The position numbers were made by a program, and so were the translations under genes. The notes below the pieces were generated by a model. It worked only from the letters and a program-made list of their open reading frames with translations. It searched no databases and had not been told where the DNA came from. A stretch of DNA of 64,000 nt, taken from assembly GCF_014138045.1 (NCBI RefSeq), contig NZ_JACGXA010000001.1, positions 2,465,001 to 2,529,000 on the forward strand, written 5' to 3'. Of this stretch, positions 52,997-61,643 are shown in pieces (position 1 is the stretch's first letter; the number at the start of each line of letters is the position of its first letter). Source of the DNA: Nocardioides ginsengisegetis. GTDB lineage: Bacteria; Actinomycetota; Actinomycetes; Propionibacteriales; Nocardioidaceae.

Positions 52997-53751
52997 CGGG
53001 TCTCCTCCCCCATCGACGGCCCCCTGGACATCCTCGTGGACGGCCCCGCGGAGGGGCTCAGGGCCAGTTCACGGTCATTCTGCACGGGTGCGGGCGGCTC
53101 GAGCCCGGCGGCCCGCCGTACGTTGACGAACCGCATCCGGTGGACCGGCGACGGGCCGTGCTCGAGCAGCGCAGCGGTGTGCACGTCGGTGATGTAGCCC
53201 TTGTGCGTCTTGAAGTCGTACGCCGGCCAGTCGGTGTCCAGGTCGCGCATGATGCGGTCGCGGGTGACCTTGGCCAGGACCGAGGCCGCGGCGATGCACG
53301 CGGCGACCCGGTCGCCCTTCCACACGGCCAGGCCGGAAACGCCCAGGCCGTCGACCGGGAAGCCATCGGTGAGGACGTAGGCGGGCGGCAGATCGAGCAG
53401 CGCGACCGCCCGGCGCAGCGCCTCGACGTTGGCGACGTGCATGCCGAGCCGGTCGCACTCGTCGTGTGGCAGCACCACCACCGACCACGACAGGGCGCGC
53501 TTGACGACCTGGTCGTAGCAGCGCTCCCGGGCCTTCTCGGTGAGCAGCTTGGAGTCGGCCAGTCCCGGGACGATCCCCGCCTTTCCCGGAGGCAGGATCG
53601 CGGCACCCGCGACGAGCGGGCCGGCGCACGCGCCGCGGCCCGCCTCGTCGACCCCGGCGATCGGCTCGATGCCGTGGCGGCGGAGGGCGCGCTCGTAGCC
53701 GTAGAGCCCGGCGTCACGCCGGACGGTGGATCCTCGGGGCAGGGAGCTCAT
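52993..53751 (-). CDS. rnhB: ribonuclease HII
   Basis: The 252-residue protein removes RNA from RNA/DNA hybrids and single ribonucleotides. AGVDEAGRGACAGPLVA (about residues 28-44) has the first two metal acids, DSKLL follows, and VLTDGFP and ASVLAKVTRDR carry the remaining conserved residues. A C-terminal tail of about 30 residues is not conserved. GTG/ATG alternatives lie near 53751; I kept the first ATG. Confidence 0.92.
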   Translation of the reverse strand: MSSLPRGSTVRRDAGLYGYERALRRHGIEPIAGVDEAGRGACAGPLVAGAAILPPGKAGIVPGLADSKLLTEKARERCYDQVVKRALSWSVVVLPHDECDRLGMHVANVEALRRAVALLDLPPAYVLTDGFPVDGLGVSGLAVWKGDRVAACIAAASVLAKVTRDRIMRDLDTDWPAYDFKTHKGYITDVHTAALLEHGPSPVHRMRFVNVRRAAGLEPPAPVQNDRELALSPSAGPSTRMSRGPSMGEETR

Positions 53752-53767
53752 GGGTGGCCGCGCGGGC

Positions 53768-54577
53768 TCAGGAGGGGTCGGGCACGTCCGCGAAGTCGGC
53801 GGGGCGGTGCAGCCAGGAGAAGCGGTCGGAGGGCCACAGCAGGACGAAGACCTTGCCGACCACGAGATCGGTGTCGACGTACTCGTCGCCGGGCACGCAG
53901 TCGGTCTCGTCCTTGGTGCACATGTGCACGGTGGAGTCGGCCGAGTGGCCGCGGTTGTCGCCCATCACGAAGATGTGCCCGGCCGGCACGGGGCCGGCGG
54001 TCCAGTTGCAGCCGATCATCGGCCCGTTGCAGGGCGTGTCGTCGTGCTTGACGTAGGCGTCCTCGTCGAGCGGCTGGCCGTTGACCATGATCCGGCCCTG
54101 CTTGTCGCAGCACTTGATCACGTCGCCGGCCACGCCGATGACCCGCTTCACGAGGTGGCCACCGGACGGGTAGAGGCCGATCTTGGCCATCAGCGAGGTG
54201 ATCCCGGAGTCGGGCCCGGTGGCCTCGTCGGCACCGAGCCAGTCACCCGGGTCCTTGAAGACGACCACGTCGCCGCGCTGGGGCGTCCCGCCGAACCAGT
54301 AGGAGACCTTCTGGACGAGGATCCGGTCGTTCTTGACCAGGCCCGGCTCCATCGACTCCGACGGGATGTAGAACGCCTGGACGAACAGCGCCTTGATGAC
54401 GATGGCCAGGACGAGGGCGATCCCGAGCAGCAGGATCGTCTCCTGCCAGATCGGCAGGTGCTTCTTCTTGGTGCCGGCGGCCTTCACGGAGCCCGTCCTG
54501 TTCTGGGAATGCGAAGACCGCGACCCCGGTTCGTCTGGTTCGACGACGGTCGTGGGGTCGCGGTCCTCGGAAGTCAC
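53768..54577 (-). CDS. lepB: signal peptidase I
   Basis: The 269-residue membrane protease cleaves secretory signal peptides. After a polar N-terminus there is a membrane segment (about 46-68), then PSESMEPGL with the catalytic serine near residue 74, and HLVKRVIGVAGD with the general-base lysine near 142. GDNRGHSADST near 200 is the third conserved box. GTG at 54577 is preceded by TAGGCT at six bases, so it is probably leaderless and separate from rplS. Confidence 0.93.
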   Translation of the reverse strand: MTSEDRDPTTVVEPDEPGSRSSHSQNRTGSVKAAGTKKKHLPIWQETILLLGIALVLAIVIKALFVQAFYIPSESMEPGLVKNDRILVQKVSYWFGGTPQRGDVVVFKDPGDWLGADEATGPDSGITSLMAKIGLYPSGGHLVKRVIGVAGDVIKCCDKQGRIMVNGQPLDEDAYVKHDDTPCNGPMIGCNWTAGPVPAGHIFVMGDNRGHSADSTVHMCTKDETDCVPGDEYVDTDLVVGKVFVLLWPSDRFSWLHRPADFADVPDPS

Positions 54578-54583
54578 TTGCAG

Positions 54584-54589
54584 AGCCTA
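54584..54589 (-). promoter_or_regulatory. leaderless -10 hexamer TAGGCT for lepB
   Basis: TAGGCT on the minus strand ends six bases before the GTG at 54577, within the 35-base gap after rplS. Confidence 0.5.
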
Positions 54590-54612
54590 GCGATCCTCTG
54601 GTCGGGAATCGC

Positions 54613-54963
54613 TCAGCTCTCGCGACGCTCCTTGATCTTGGCGGCCTTGCCGCGCAGGTTGCGCAGGTAGTAGAGCTTCGCGCGACGGACGTCACCGCGG
54701 GTGACGATCTCGATCGACTCGAAGATCGGGGAGTTCAGCGGGAAGGTGCGCTCGACACCGACGCCGAAGGAAACCTTGCGGACCGTGAACGTGCGGCCGA
54801 TGCCCGAGCCGTGCACGCGGATCACGACGCCCTGGAAGACCTGGACACGGGAGCGGCTGCCCTCGACGACCTTCACGTGGACCTTGATGGTGTCGCCGGC
54901 GCGGAAGGCCGGGACGTCGTCGCGCTTGTGGGCGTTGCCGAGCTCGGCAATGAGGTTGGTCAT
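54613..54963 (-). CDS. rplS: 50S ribosomal protein L19
   Basis: The 116-residue protein starts [20 protein letters not shown] and contains [21 protein letters not shown] and the C-terminal [17 protein letters not shown]. The ATG at 54963 has GAGGAGAG four bases upstream; the longer alternative at 54984 adds residues without homology. It sits after trmD in the standard operon, separated by a 193-base leader with alternative pairings. Confidence 0.95.
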   Translation of the reverse strand: MTNLIAELGNAHKRDDVPAFRAGDTIKVHVKVVEGSRSRVQVFQGVVIRVHGSGIGRTFTVRKVSFGVGVERTFPLNSPIFESIEIVTRGDVRRAKLYYLRNLRGKAAKIKERRES

Positions 54964-55156
54964 TTCTCTCCTCACGGCTGCCACAGGTCAGACGCGGTAC
55001 GGGGATGTCGCGTTCAGTTGTCGGCCCAGCACTGGTGACCGGCGGCGTCAGGCTCCCCCTGTGGCAGGAACTGACGCGGACCCCCCGGCAGGACGAGTCC
55101 TCGGGGCGATCCGTGTTTGGCCGGCTGGGCCGAGGAGCCAGTCTGCCACAGGGCCC
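54964..55156 (-). promoter_or_regulatory. structured rplS leader with mutually exclusive pairings
   Basis: On the RNA, CCTGTGGCAG occurs at 55152-55143 and again at 54987-54978; the second is about eight bases before the ribosome-binding site. Between them CTGCCACAGG (55067-55058) is perfectly complementary to both, and lies in the loop of a seven-bp hairpin (GCGTCAG 55045-55051 with CTGACGC 55071-55077). Pairing with the proximal copy would sit next to the start site, and pairing with the distal copy would free it. This looks like a switch, possibly L19 autoregulation. Confidence 0.6.
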
Positions 55157-56320
55157 TCAGGCCCGGGAAATCCGCTTGGTCATGCGCACGACGCCCGGCT
55201 CGACCTCGCCGCGCAGGCGGTAGCCGGCCTTTTTGTACATGCGTTGGTTGCGTGCACTCCCGGCCCCGGTGAAGAGGGCGTACGACGCGGCCTCGGTGGG
55301 GGCCAGCGCCTCGATCCGCTCCAGGAGGCTGCGGCCGAGCCCGCGGCCCGCCACGTCGGGGGCCACCATCAGCCGCCCGACCTCCCAGAGGTCACCGTGC
55401 AAGGAGGCGCGGACGGCGCCGACCAGCCGGCCGGCGGAGCGCGCCACGAGGACGGTGTCGCGACCCAGCCAGGAGCGCAGGTCGTCCAGGGACTCGTGGA
55501 GGGCGGGGATCCGCACGTCGGGGTTGTCCTGCTGCTCCTGCACCCAGCAGGCACGCTGGAGGACGAACAGCTCACCCGCGTCCGCCGGCTCGGCGAGCCG
55601 GACCTCGACCCCGTCGAGCAGCGTGGCCGCGGGCAGCAGGTCGGGCCGGCGCTCCGTCGTACGGCGCACCGCCTGGTCGTGGCGCCAGGACGCGATCGCC
55701 GCGTGGTTGCCGCCGAGCAGGACCTCGGGCACCTCGAGCCCGCGCCAGGCGGCGGGCTTGGTGTAGACGGGGTACTCCAGGAGGCTCGCCCCCGAATCGG
55801 ACAGGGCGTGGGACTCCTCCACCAGCGACTCCGCGTTGCCCATGAAGCCCGGCAGCAGCCGCACGACGGCCTCGGTGATCGCGAGCGCGGCCACCTCCCC
55901 GCCGTTGAGGACGTAGTCGCCGATCGAGACCTCGCGGACCTCGGTGCGGGTGCGGGCGTGGTCGAGCACCCGCTGGTCGATGCCCTCGTAGCGACCGCAG
56001 GCGAAGACGATCCGCCCGCGCGTCGACAGCTCGCGCGCCAGCGACTGCGTGAACGGCTCGCCCGAGGGAGTGGTGACCACAACGGTCGCATCCTCGATGG
56101 CGAGCTCGTCGAAGGCCGCGCCCCAGGGCTCGGGCTTCATGACCATGCCCGCGCCGCCGCCGTACGGCGTGTCGTCGACCGTGTGGTGCCGGTCCTGGGT
56201 CCACTGCCGCAGGTCGTGGACGCGGATGTCCAGCAGCCCCTTGTCACGCGCCTTGCCCGCCAGCGAGAGCTCCAGCGGGGCGAGGTAGTCGGGGAAGATC
56301 GTGACGACGTCGATGCGCAC
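55157..56320 (-). CDS. trmD: tRNA (guanine37-N1)-methyltransferase fused to a GNAT acetyltransferase
   Basis: The 387-residue protein has residues 1-232 forming a complete Trm[50 protein letters not shown] and [11 protein letters not shown], the knotted SAM site. Normal TrmD is about 230-255 residues. Residues about 233-387 form a GNAT domain with [20 protein letters not shown] (acetyl-CoA loop V-x-P-x-x-xGxGxG) and [20 protein letters not shown]. The fusion is in one uninterrupted frame. The GTG start is four bases after rimM. The acetylation target is unknown. Confidence 0.9.
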   Translation of the reverse strand: MRIDVVTIFPDYLAPLELSLAGKARDKGLLDIRVHDLRQWTQDRHHTVDDTPYGGGAGMVMKPEPWGAAFDELAIEDATVVVTTPSGEPFTQSLARELSTRGRIVFACGRYEGIDQRVLDHARTRTEVREVSIGDYVLNGGEVAALAITEAVVRLLPGFMGNAESLVEESHALSDSGASLLEYPVYTKPAAWRGLEVPEVLLGGNHAAIASWRHDQAVRRTTERRPDLLPAATLLDGVEVRLAEPADAGELFVLQRACWVQEQQDNPDVRIPALHESLDDLRSWLGRDTVLVARSAGRLVGAVRASLHGDLWEVGRLMVAPDVAGRGLGRSLLERIEALAPTEAASYALFTGAGSARNQRMYKKAGYRLRGEVEPGVVRMTKRISRA

Positions 56321-56324
56321 CGGG

Positions 56325-56873
56325 TCAGTCGTCCTCGGGGAGCGGTGTCACCAGACCGGGGCGGTCGGCGACGACGACCCGTCCACCGGGTACGTCGACC
56401 TCGGGGACCAGCGCCTTCACGAACGGCACCAGCGCGTCGCGGCCGTCGGGCGTCCTCACGACCAAGAGGTCCTGCGCGCCGCCGTGCACCAGCGCGCTCA
56501 CCTCGCCGAGGTGGGTGCCGTCGAGGTCGTGCACCGCGAGGCCGACGAGCTGGTGGTCGTAGTACTCGTCGGGGTCGTCGGGCGAGGCGTCGGCCGGGAT
56601 GGTCGCGTGCAGGGTGATCCCCCGCGCGGCCTCGGCGGCGTTGCGGTCTGGAATCTCGACGAACGTCACGAGGAGCGTCTGCTGGTGCCACCGCGCCTTC
56701 GCGACGGTCAGCTGGCGAAGCGGGCTGTGCGACCCGCGCGGCGCCTCCGCCCGCAGGACCGCGCCGGGCGCGAAGCGGCGCTCGGGCTCGTCGGAGCGCA
56801 GGTCGAGGGTGACCTCACCCCGGATGCCGTGCGGCTTGCCGATGCGGCCGACCACGACCTCGATCGTCTCCAC
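56325..56873 (-). CDS. rimM: 16S rRNA processing protein RimM
   Basis: The 182-residue protein has the N-terminal RimM barrel [19 protein letters not shown] and a C-terminal PRC barrel with [11 protein letters not shown] and [12 protein letters not shown]. It assists maturation of the 30S head with S19. The GTG at 56873 is preceded by AGAGGA at four bases; a longer reading upstream (to 56951) would run through a hairpin terminator and has no homology. Confidence 0.92.
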   Translation of the reverse strand: METIEVVVGRIGKPHGIRGEVTLDLRSDEPERRFAPGAVLRAEAPRGSHSPLRQLTVAKARWHQQTLLVTFVEIPDRNAAEAARGITLHATIPADASPDDPDEYYDHQLVGLAVHDLDGTHLGEVSALVHGGAQDLLVVRTPDGRDALVPFVKALVPEVDVPGGRVVVADRPGLVTPLPEDD

Positions 56874-56913
56874 GTGTTCCTCTCGCTGCTCTGCGTCTGC
56901 TGCTGGAAATGGC

Positions 56914-56949
56914 GAACGGGTGCCGTCCCCGGAGGGACGGCACCCATTC
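56914..56949 (-). terminator. 12-16 bp hairpin with tetraloop between the KH gene and rimM
   Basis: GGGTGCCGTCCC (56918-56929) is exactly complementary to 56934-56945, with a four-base loop (UCCG on the RNA); the stem can extend to 16 bp with one G-U pair. It separates rpsP and the KH-protein gene from rimM-trmD-rplS. Confidence 0.8.
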
Positions 56950-56963
56950 AAGCGGTCCTGGGC

Positions 56964-57206
56964 TCAGCGGCGCCGGTCCACGTCGACGAAGTCGACGCGG
57001 GCCCCGCCCCGACCGGCCAGCGCGGAGATCACCGTGCGGAACGCGGTCGCGGTGCGGCCGCCACGGCCGATCACCTTGCCGAGGTCGTCCGGGTGCACCC
57101 GGACCTCGAGGATCGAACCGCGACGCAGCTGCTTGTCGCGGACGCTCACGTCGTCCGGGTGCTCGACGACACCGCGCACCAGGTGCTCGAGGGCCTCGGC
57201 GAGCAC
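56964..57206 (-). CDS. KH-domain RNA-binding protein (KhpA-like)
   Basis: The 80-residue protein is a single KH domain with the GKVIGRGGRTATA nucleic-acid loop (about residues 43-55). Start is GTG at 57206, five bases after the rpsP stop. Members bind structured RNA, and in several bacteria partner a second KH/Jag protein. Conserved between rpsP and rimM in actinobacteria. Confidence 0.9.
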   Translation of the reverse strand: MLAEALEHLVRGVVEHPDDVSVRDKQLRRGSILEVRVHPDDLGKVIGRGGRTATAFRTVISALAGRGGARVDFVDVDRRR

Positions 57207-57211
57207 GGCGC

Positions 57212-57745
57212 TCAGGCCTCGGCCTTGTCGGTGCCCTCGGTGGCCTCGGTGGGCTCGTCGGCCTTCGCCTCGTCAGCCGCGGGAGCCGCGGGAGCCTCCT
57301 CGGTCTTCGCCTCGTCAGCCTTCTCGGCCTTCTCAGCCTTGTCGGCCTTGGGCTCGGCCTTCTTGGCGGCCTTCTTCGTCACGGCGTCGCCCTTGGGCTC
57401 GGAGTGAGCCTCCTTGAGCGCCTCGTTGAAGATCTCGAGCTTGTCGCGCTTGGGCTCCTTGACCTTCAGGGTGCCCTCGGTGCCCGGGAGACCCTTGAAG
57501 GTCTGCCAGTCGCCGGTGACCTTGAGGATCGCCTCGACGGCCTCGGTCGGCTGCGCGCCGACGCCCAGCCAGTACTGCGCCCGCTCGGAGACGACCGCGA
57601 TGTACGACGGGTCCTCCTTGGGGTGGTACTTGCCGATCTCCTCGATCACGCGACCGTCGCGCTTCTTGCGCGAGTCGACGATGACGATGCGGTACTGCGG
57701 CACCCGGACCTTGCCCAGGCGCTTCAAACGGATCTTGACCGACAC
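57212..57745 (-). CDS. rpsP: 30S ribosomal protein S16
   Basis: The 177-residue protein has an S16 core in residues 1-85 ([56 protein letters not shown]). The last ~90 residues are a Lys/Ala/Glu-rich tail of repeated [16 protein letters not shown] units, unusually long compared with the ~80-90 residue core. The GTG start at 57745 has GAGGAGAC nine to ten bases upstream. Confidence 0.94.
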   Translation of the reverse strand: MSVKIRLKRLGKVRVPQYRIVIVDSRKKRDGRVIEEIGKYHPKEDPSYIAVVSERAQYWLGVGAQPTEAVEAILKVTGDWQTFKGLPGTEGTLKVKEPKRDKLEIFNEALKEAHSEPKGDAVTKKAAKKAEPKADKAEKAEKADEAKTEEAPAAPAADEAKADEPTEATEGTDKAEA

Positions 57746-57877
57746 GTTGGGGTGTCTCCTCGATGAATGGTGTGTGGTGAGGGACCCGCGGACCAGGTGG
57801 GGACACCGGGTCGGGCTCCTCGATGGGCTCTGCGGCGTCCGGGTGAGAGGGTCCGGGCGCACAGGACTCAGCGGGAG

Positions 57878-57907
57878 ATTCTGCCAGACCTGACCGGCCC
57901 GGCCTAA
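57878..57907 (-). promoter_or_regulatory. promoter of rpsP
   Basis: On the minus strand TTAGGC (57907-57902), an 18-base spacer and CAGAAT (57883-57878) form a promoter. The leader of about 125 bases before rpsP shows no hairpin I could name with confidence. Confidence 0.4.
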
Positions 57908-57925
57908 ATCGGGCAGGGTGCTGCC

Positions 57926-58522
57926 ATGAGCACCCCGCCACCCCACGGCGCGCCCCCGCCGTACGCCGGCCCTCCGGTCCCGCCGCCCCTCCCGCGCAGG
58001 CGTCGCCCCAGCGGATGGTGGTTCGCCCTGGGCGGGGGCCTCGTGGTGCTCGCGATCGCCGTCGGGATCGGGCTGTTCGTGTGGACGCTCAAGGGGCTCC
58101 TGTCGACCGAGGCGACCGTGCCGGCCACCGGCGACCTCGCGGCGGTCGTGCTCGAGGGCGACCTCGACCGCGACCGGATGCTGTGGTTCGAGGACGGCCG
58201 CACGCAGCAGTGCGTCATCCACGACGCCGACACCGGCGACCCGGTCGATGCCCGGCCCGTGCACGGCGAGTTCTCACGGACCGACTCCCAGGGCAGCTTC
58301 CACGGCATGCTCCGCTTCGACCCCGGGTCCGGCCGGCTCGCGTTCGAGTGCAGCGGCGGCGGGCACGTGCTGGTCAGCGAGGCACCGCGGCTGGGCGGCT
58401 TCGTCGGCGGGATCGTCGCGACCATCCTCCTGCCGCTCGTCCTCGGCGGCGCCGGCGTGCTCGTCCTCATCGTGACGACCGTGCTGTTCGCGACCGGGGC
58501 TCCGCGCGAGCGAGCCGCCTAG
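57926..58522 (+). CDS. two-span membrane protein, unknown
   Basis: The 198-residue protein has a Pro-rich cytoplasmic N-terminus ([18 protein letters not shown]) and an Arg cluster, a membrane segment (about 30-55), an extracellular domain of about 100 residues with two cysteines (QQCVI and FECSGG), and a second segment (about 158-190). I recognise no family. CAGGGT at six bases upstream may be a leaderless -10. Its TAG stop shares CTAG with the convergent amidohydrolase gene. Confidence 0.65.
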   Translation: MSTPPPHGAPPPYAGPPVPPPLPRRRRPSGWWFALGGGLVVLAIAVGIGLFVWTLKGLLSTEATVPATGDLAAVVLEGDLDRDRMLWFEDGRTQQCVIHDADTGDPVDARPVHGEFSRTDSQGSFHGMLRFDPGSGRLAFECSGGGHVLVSEAPRLGGFVGGIVATILLPLVLGGAGVLVLIVTTVLFATGAPRERAA

Positions 58523-59592
58523 GCCACGACGCGGCCGCGCAGCACCACCCGGGCCGGCGTGCGCAGCACCGAGAGGTCCTCGATCGGGTTGCGGTCGAGG
58601 ACCACGAAGTCGGCGGGCGCGCCCTCGTCGAGCCCGGCGTTCCAGCCGAGCCAGGCGCGGGCCCGCCAGGACGCCGCCCCCAGGACGTAGTCGGCGGGCA
58701 GCCCCAGTCCGACCATGGCCTCGATCTCGCCGGCCAGCTCGCCGTGCCGGGCGACGCCGCCGCCGTCGGAGCCGACGTACAGCGCGACACCCGCCTCGTA
58801 GGCCGACATCAGCGTCTCGCGCCGGCGGGCGTAGAGGTCCTCCATGGTCGCGGCGTAGTCGGGGAACTTCTCCCGGCCGGCGTCGGCGAACCCGGGGAAC
58901 TTCGCGGTCTGCATCACCGTCGGCACCAGCGCGACCCCGGCCGCGGCCATCTGCTCGACCTGGTCGACCGCGAGGCCGGTGCCGTGCTCGATGCAGTCGA
59001 TGCCCGCGTCCAGCAGGCCCTGGAGGACGTCCGGGCCGAAGCAGTGGGCGGTCACCCGGGCGCCCGCCTCGTGGGCCGCGGCGATGGCCGCCGCGAACGC
59101 GTCCTCGGGGAACGACGGCGCCAGGTCGCCGGTCTCGCGGGAGATCCAGTCCCCCACGAGCTTGACCCAGCCGTCGCCGGCGCGGGCCTCGCGGGCGACG
59201 TACGCCGTGAGGTCCTCGGGCTCGATCTCGTGGGCGTAGTTGCGGATGTAGCGCCTCGTCCGCGCGATGTGGCGCCCCGCCCGGATCAGCCGCGGGAGGT
59301 CCTCGCGCTCGTGCACCCAGCGGGTGTCGGCCGGCGACCCGCAGTCGCGCAGGAGCAGCACGCCGGTGTCGCGGTCCAGGACGGCCTGGCGCTCGACCTC
59401 GTCGTCGCCGACCGCGCCGTGGTCCTCGAGACCGAGGTGGTTGTGGGCGTCGACCAGTCCGGGCACGATCCAGCCGCTGCCGGCCAGCTCGGAGCCGGCC
59501 TGCTTCTCGTAGGTGACCCGCCCGTCCACGACGTACAGCTCACGCGTCTCCCCGTCGGGGAGCACCGGACCGCTGAACCTCAGGACAGTCAT
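58519..59592 (-). CDS. amidohydrolase (imidazolonepropionase/prolidase-type metal hydrolase)
   Basis: The 357-residue protein has VPGLVDAHNHLGLED (HxH metal ligands), DGWVKLVGDW with the bridging lysine, RVTAHCFGPD and DCIEHGTGL (two further histidines) and YVGSDGGGVARHGEL (aspartate). Similar to the imidazolonepropionase-like amidohydrolases that include dipeptidases and toxin hydrolases. The substrate is unknown. The ATG at 59592 has TATCGT eight bases upstream, and that hexamer lies in the left arm of a 23-bp inverted repeat. Confidence 0.82.
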   Translation of the reverse strand: MTVLRFSGPVLPDGETRELYVVDGRVTYEKQAGSELAGSGWIVPGLVDAHNHLGLEDHGAVGDDEVERQAVLDRDTGVLLLRDCGSPADTRWVHEREDLPRLIRAGRHIARTRRYIRNYAHEIEPEDLTAYVAREARAGDGWVKLVGDWISRETGDLAPSFPEDAFAAAIAAAHEAGARVTAHCFGPDVLQGLLDAGIDCIEHGTGLAVDQVEQMAAAGVALVPTVMQTAKFPGFADAGREKFPDYAATMEDLYARRRETLMSAYEAGVALYVGSDGGGVARHGELAGEIEAMVGLGLPADYVLGAASWRARAWLGWNAGLDEGAPADFVVLDRNPIEDLSVLRTPARVVLRGRVVA

Positions 59593-59602
59593 GCCGGAGG
59601 AC

Positions 59603-59678
59603 GATAGTCCGTCACGTTTCCGTTGTCCGGAGGCCGGCGAATTCAACCGGTGCAGCAACAGAAACGTGCCGGACTATC
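59603..59678. repeat. 23-bp imperfect inverted repeat
   Basis: The left arm 59603-59625 and the right arm 59656-59678 (GATAGTCCG..CACGTTTC..GTTG) match at 21 of 23 positions with a 30-base spacer; arm centres are 53 bases apart, about five helical turns. The left arm covers the likely -10 of the amidohydrolase gene and the right arm covers the stop of the NYN-like gene. It may be an operator pair or a hairpin terminator. Confidence 0.6.
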
Positions 59679-60038
59679 CCAGCTGGTCGAGCAACCAGGA
59701 GGGGCTCAGCGCCATCGCCCCGACGCCCTCGCAGCGCGCCCGCAGGAACCGGTCGGCTGTCACCACGGTCACCCGGTCACCGCGCTCCGCGGCCGCGCGG
59801 GTCTCGGCGACGATCGTCTCGTCGCCGCTGCCCTGCGCGTGCACCACCCGGACGTGGCCGTCCCGGCCCGCCTTCACCCCGCCCTTGGCGGCACCCTCCA
59901 GCACCAGCACGATCACGTCGTGCGGCGTGTCCGCGACCAGCAGCCCCTCGTGGAGGCGGCGGGCCGCGCCGGCCCGGTCCTTCCACCAGCCGTCGGGGCG
60001 GGAGCCCACGACGTTGGCGGCGTCGACGACCAGGGTGG

Positions 60039-60042
<4 letters not shown>
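59674..60042 (-). CDS. NYN/PIN-like (YacP-type) ribonuclease-fold protein
   Basis: The 122-residue protein begins MTTLVVDAANVVGSRPDGWW with the catalytic-type aspartate and asparagine, then VIVLVLEGAA, GSGDETIVAETRAAAERGDRVTVVTAD and a final SPSWLLDQLG. This matches the YacP/NYN family of putative RNA nucleases. The GTG overlaps the ffh stop (GTGA), so it is co-translated with SRP54. Its last codon lies within the inverted repeat. Confidence 0.72.
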
Positions 60043-61601
<1,559 letters not shown>

Positions 61602-61643
61602 AGAGGCGTCCTCGTCGAAGAGTGGGTCAGTCGAGGGCCAAGA

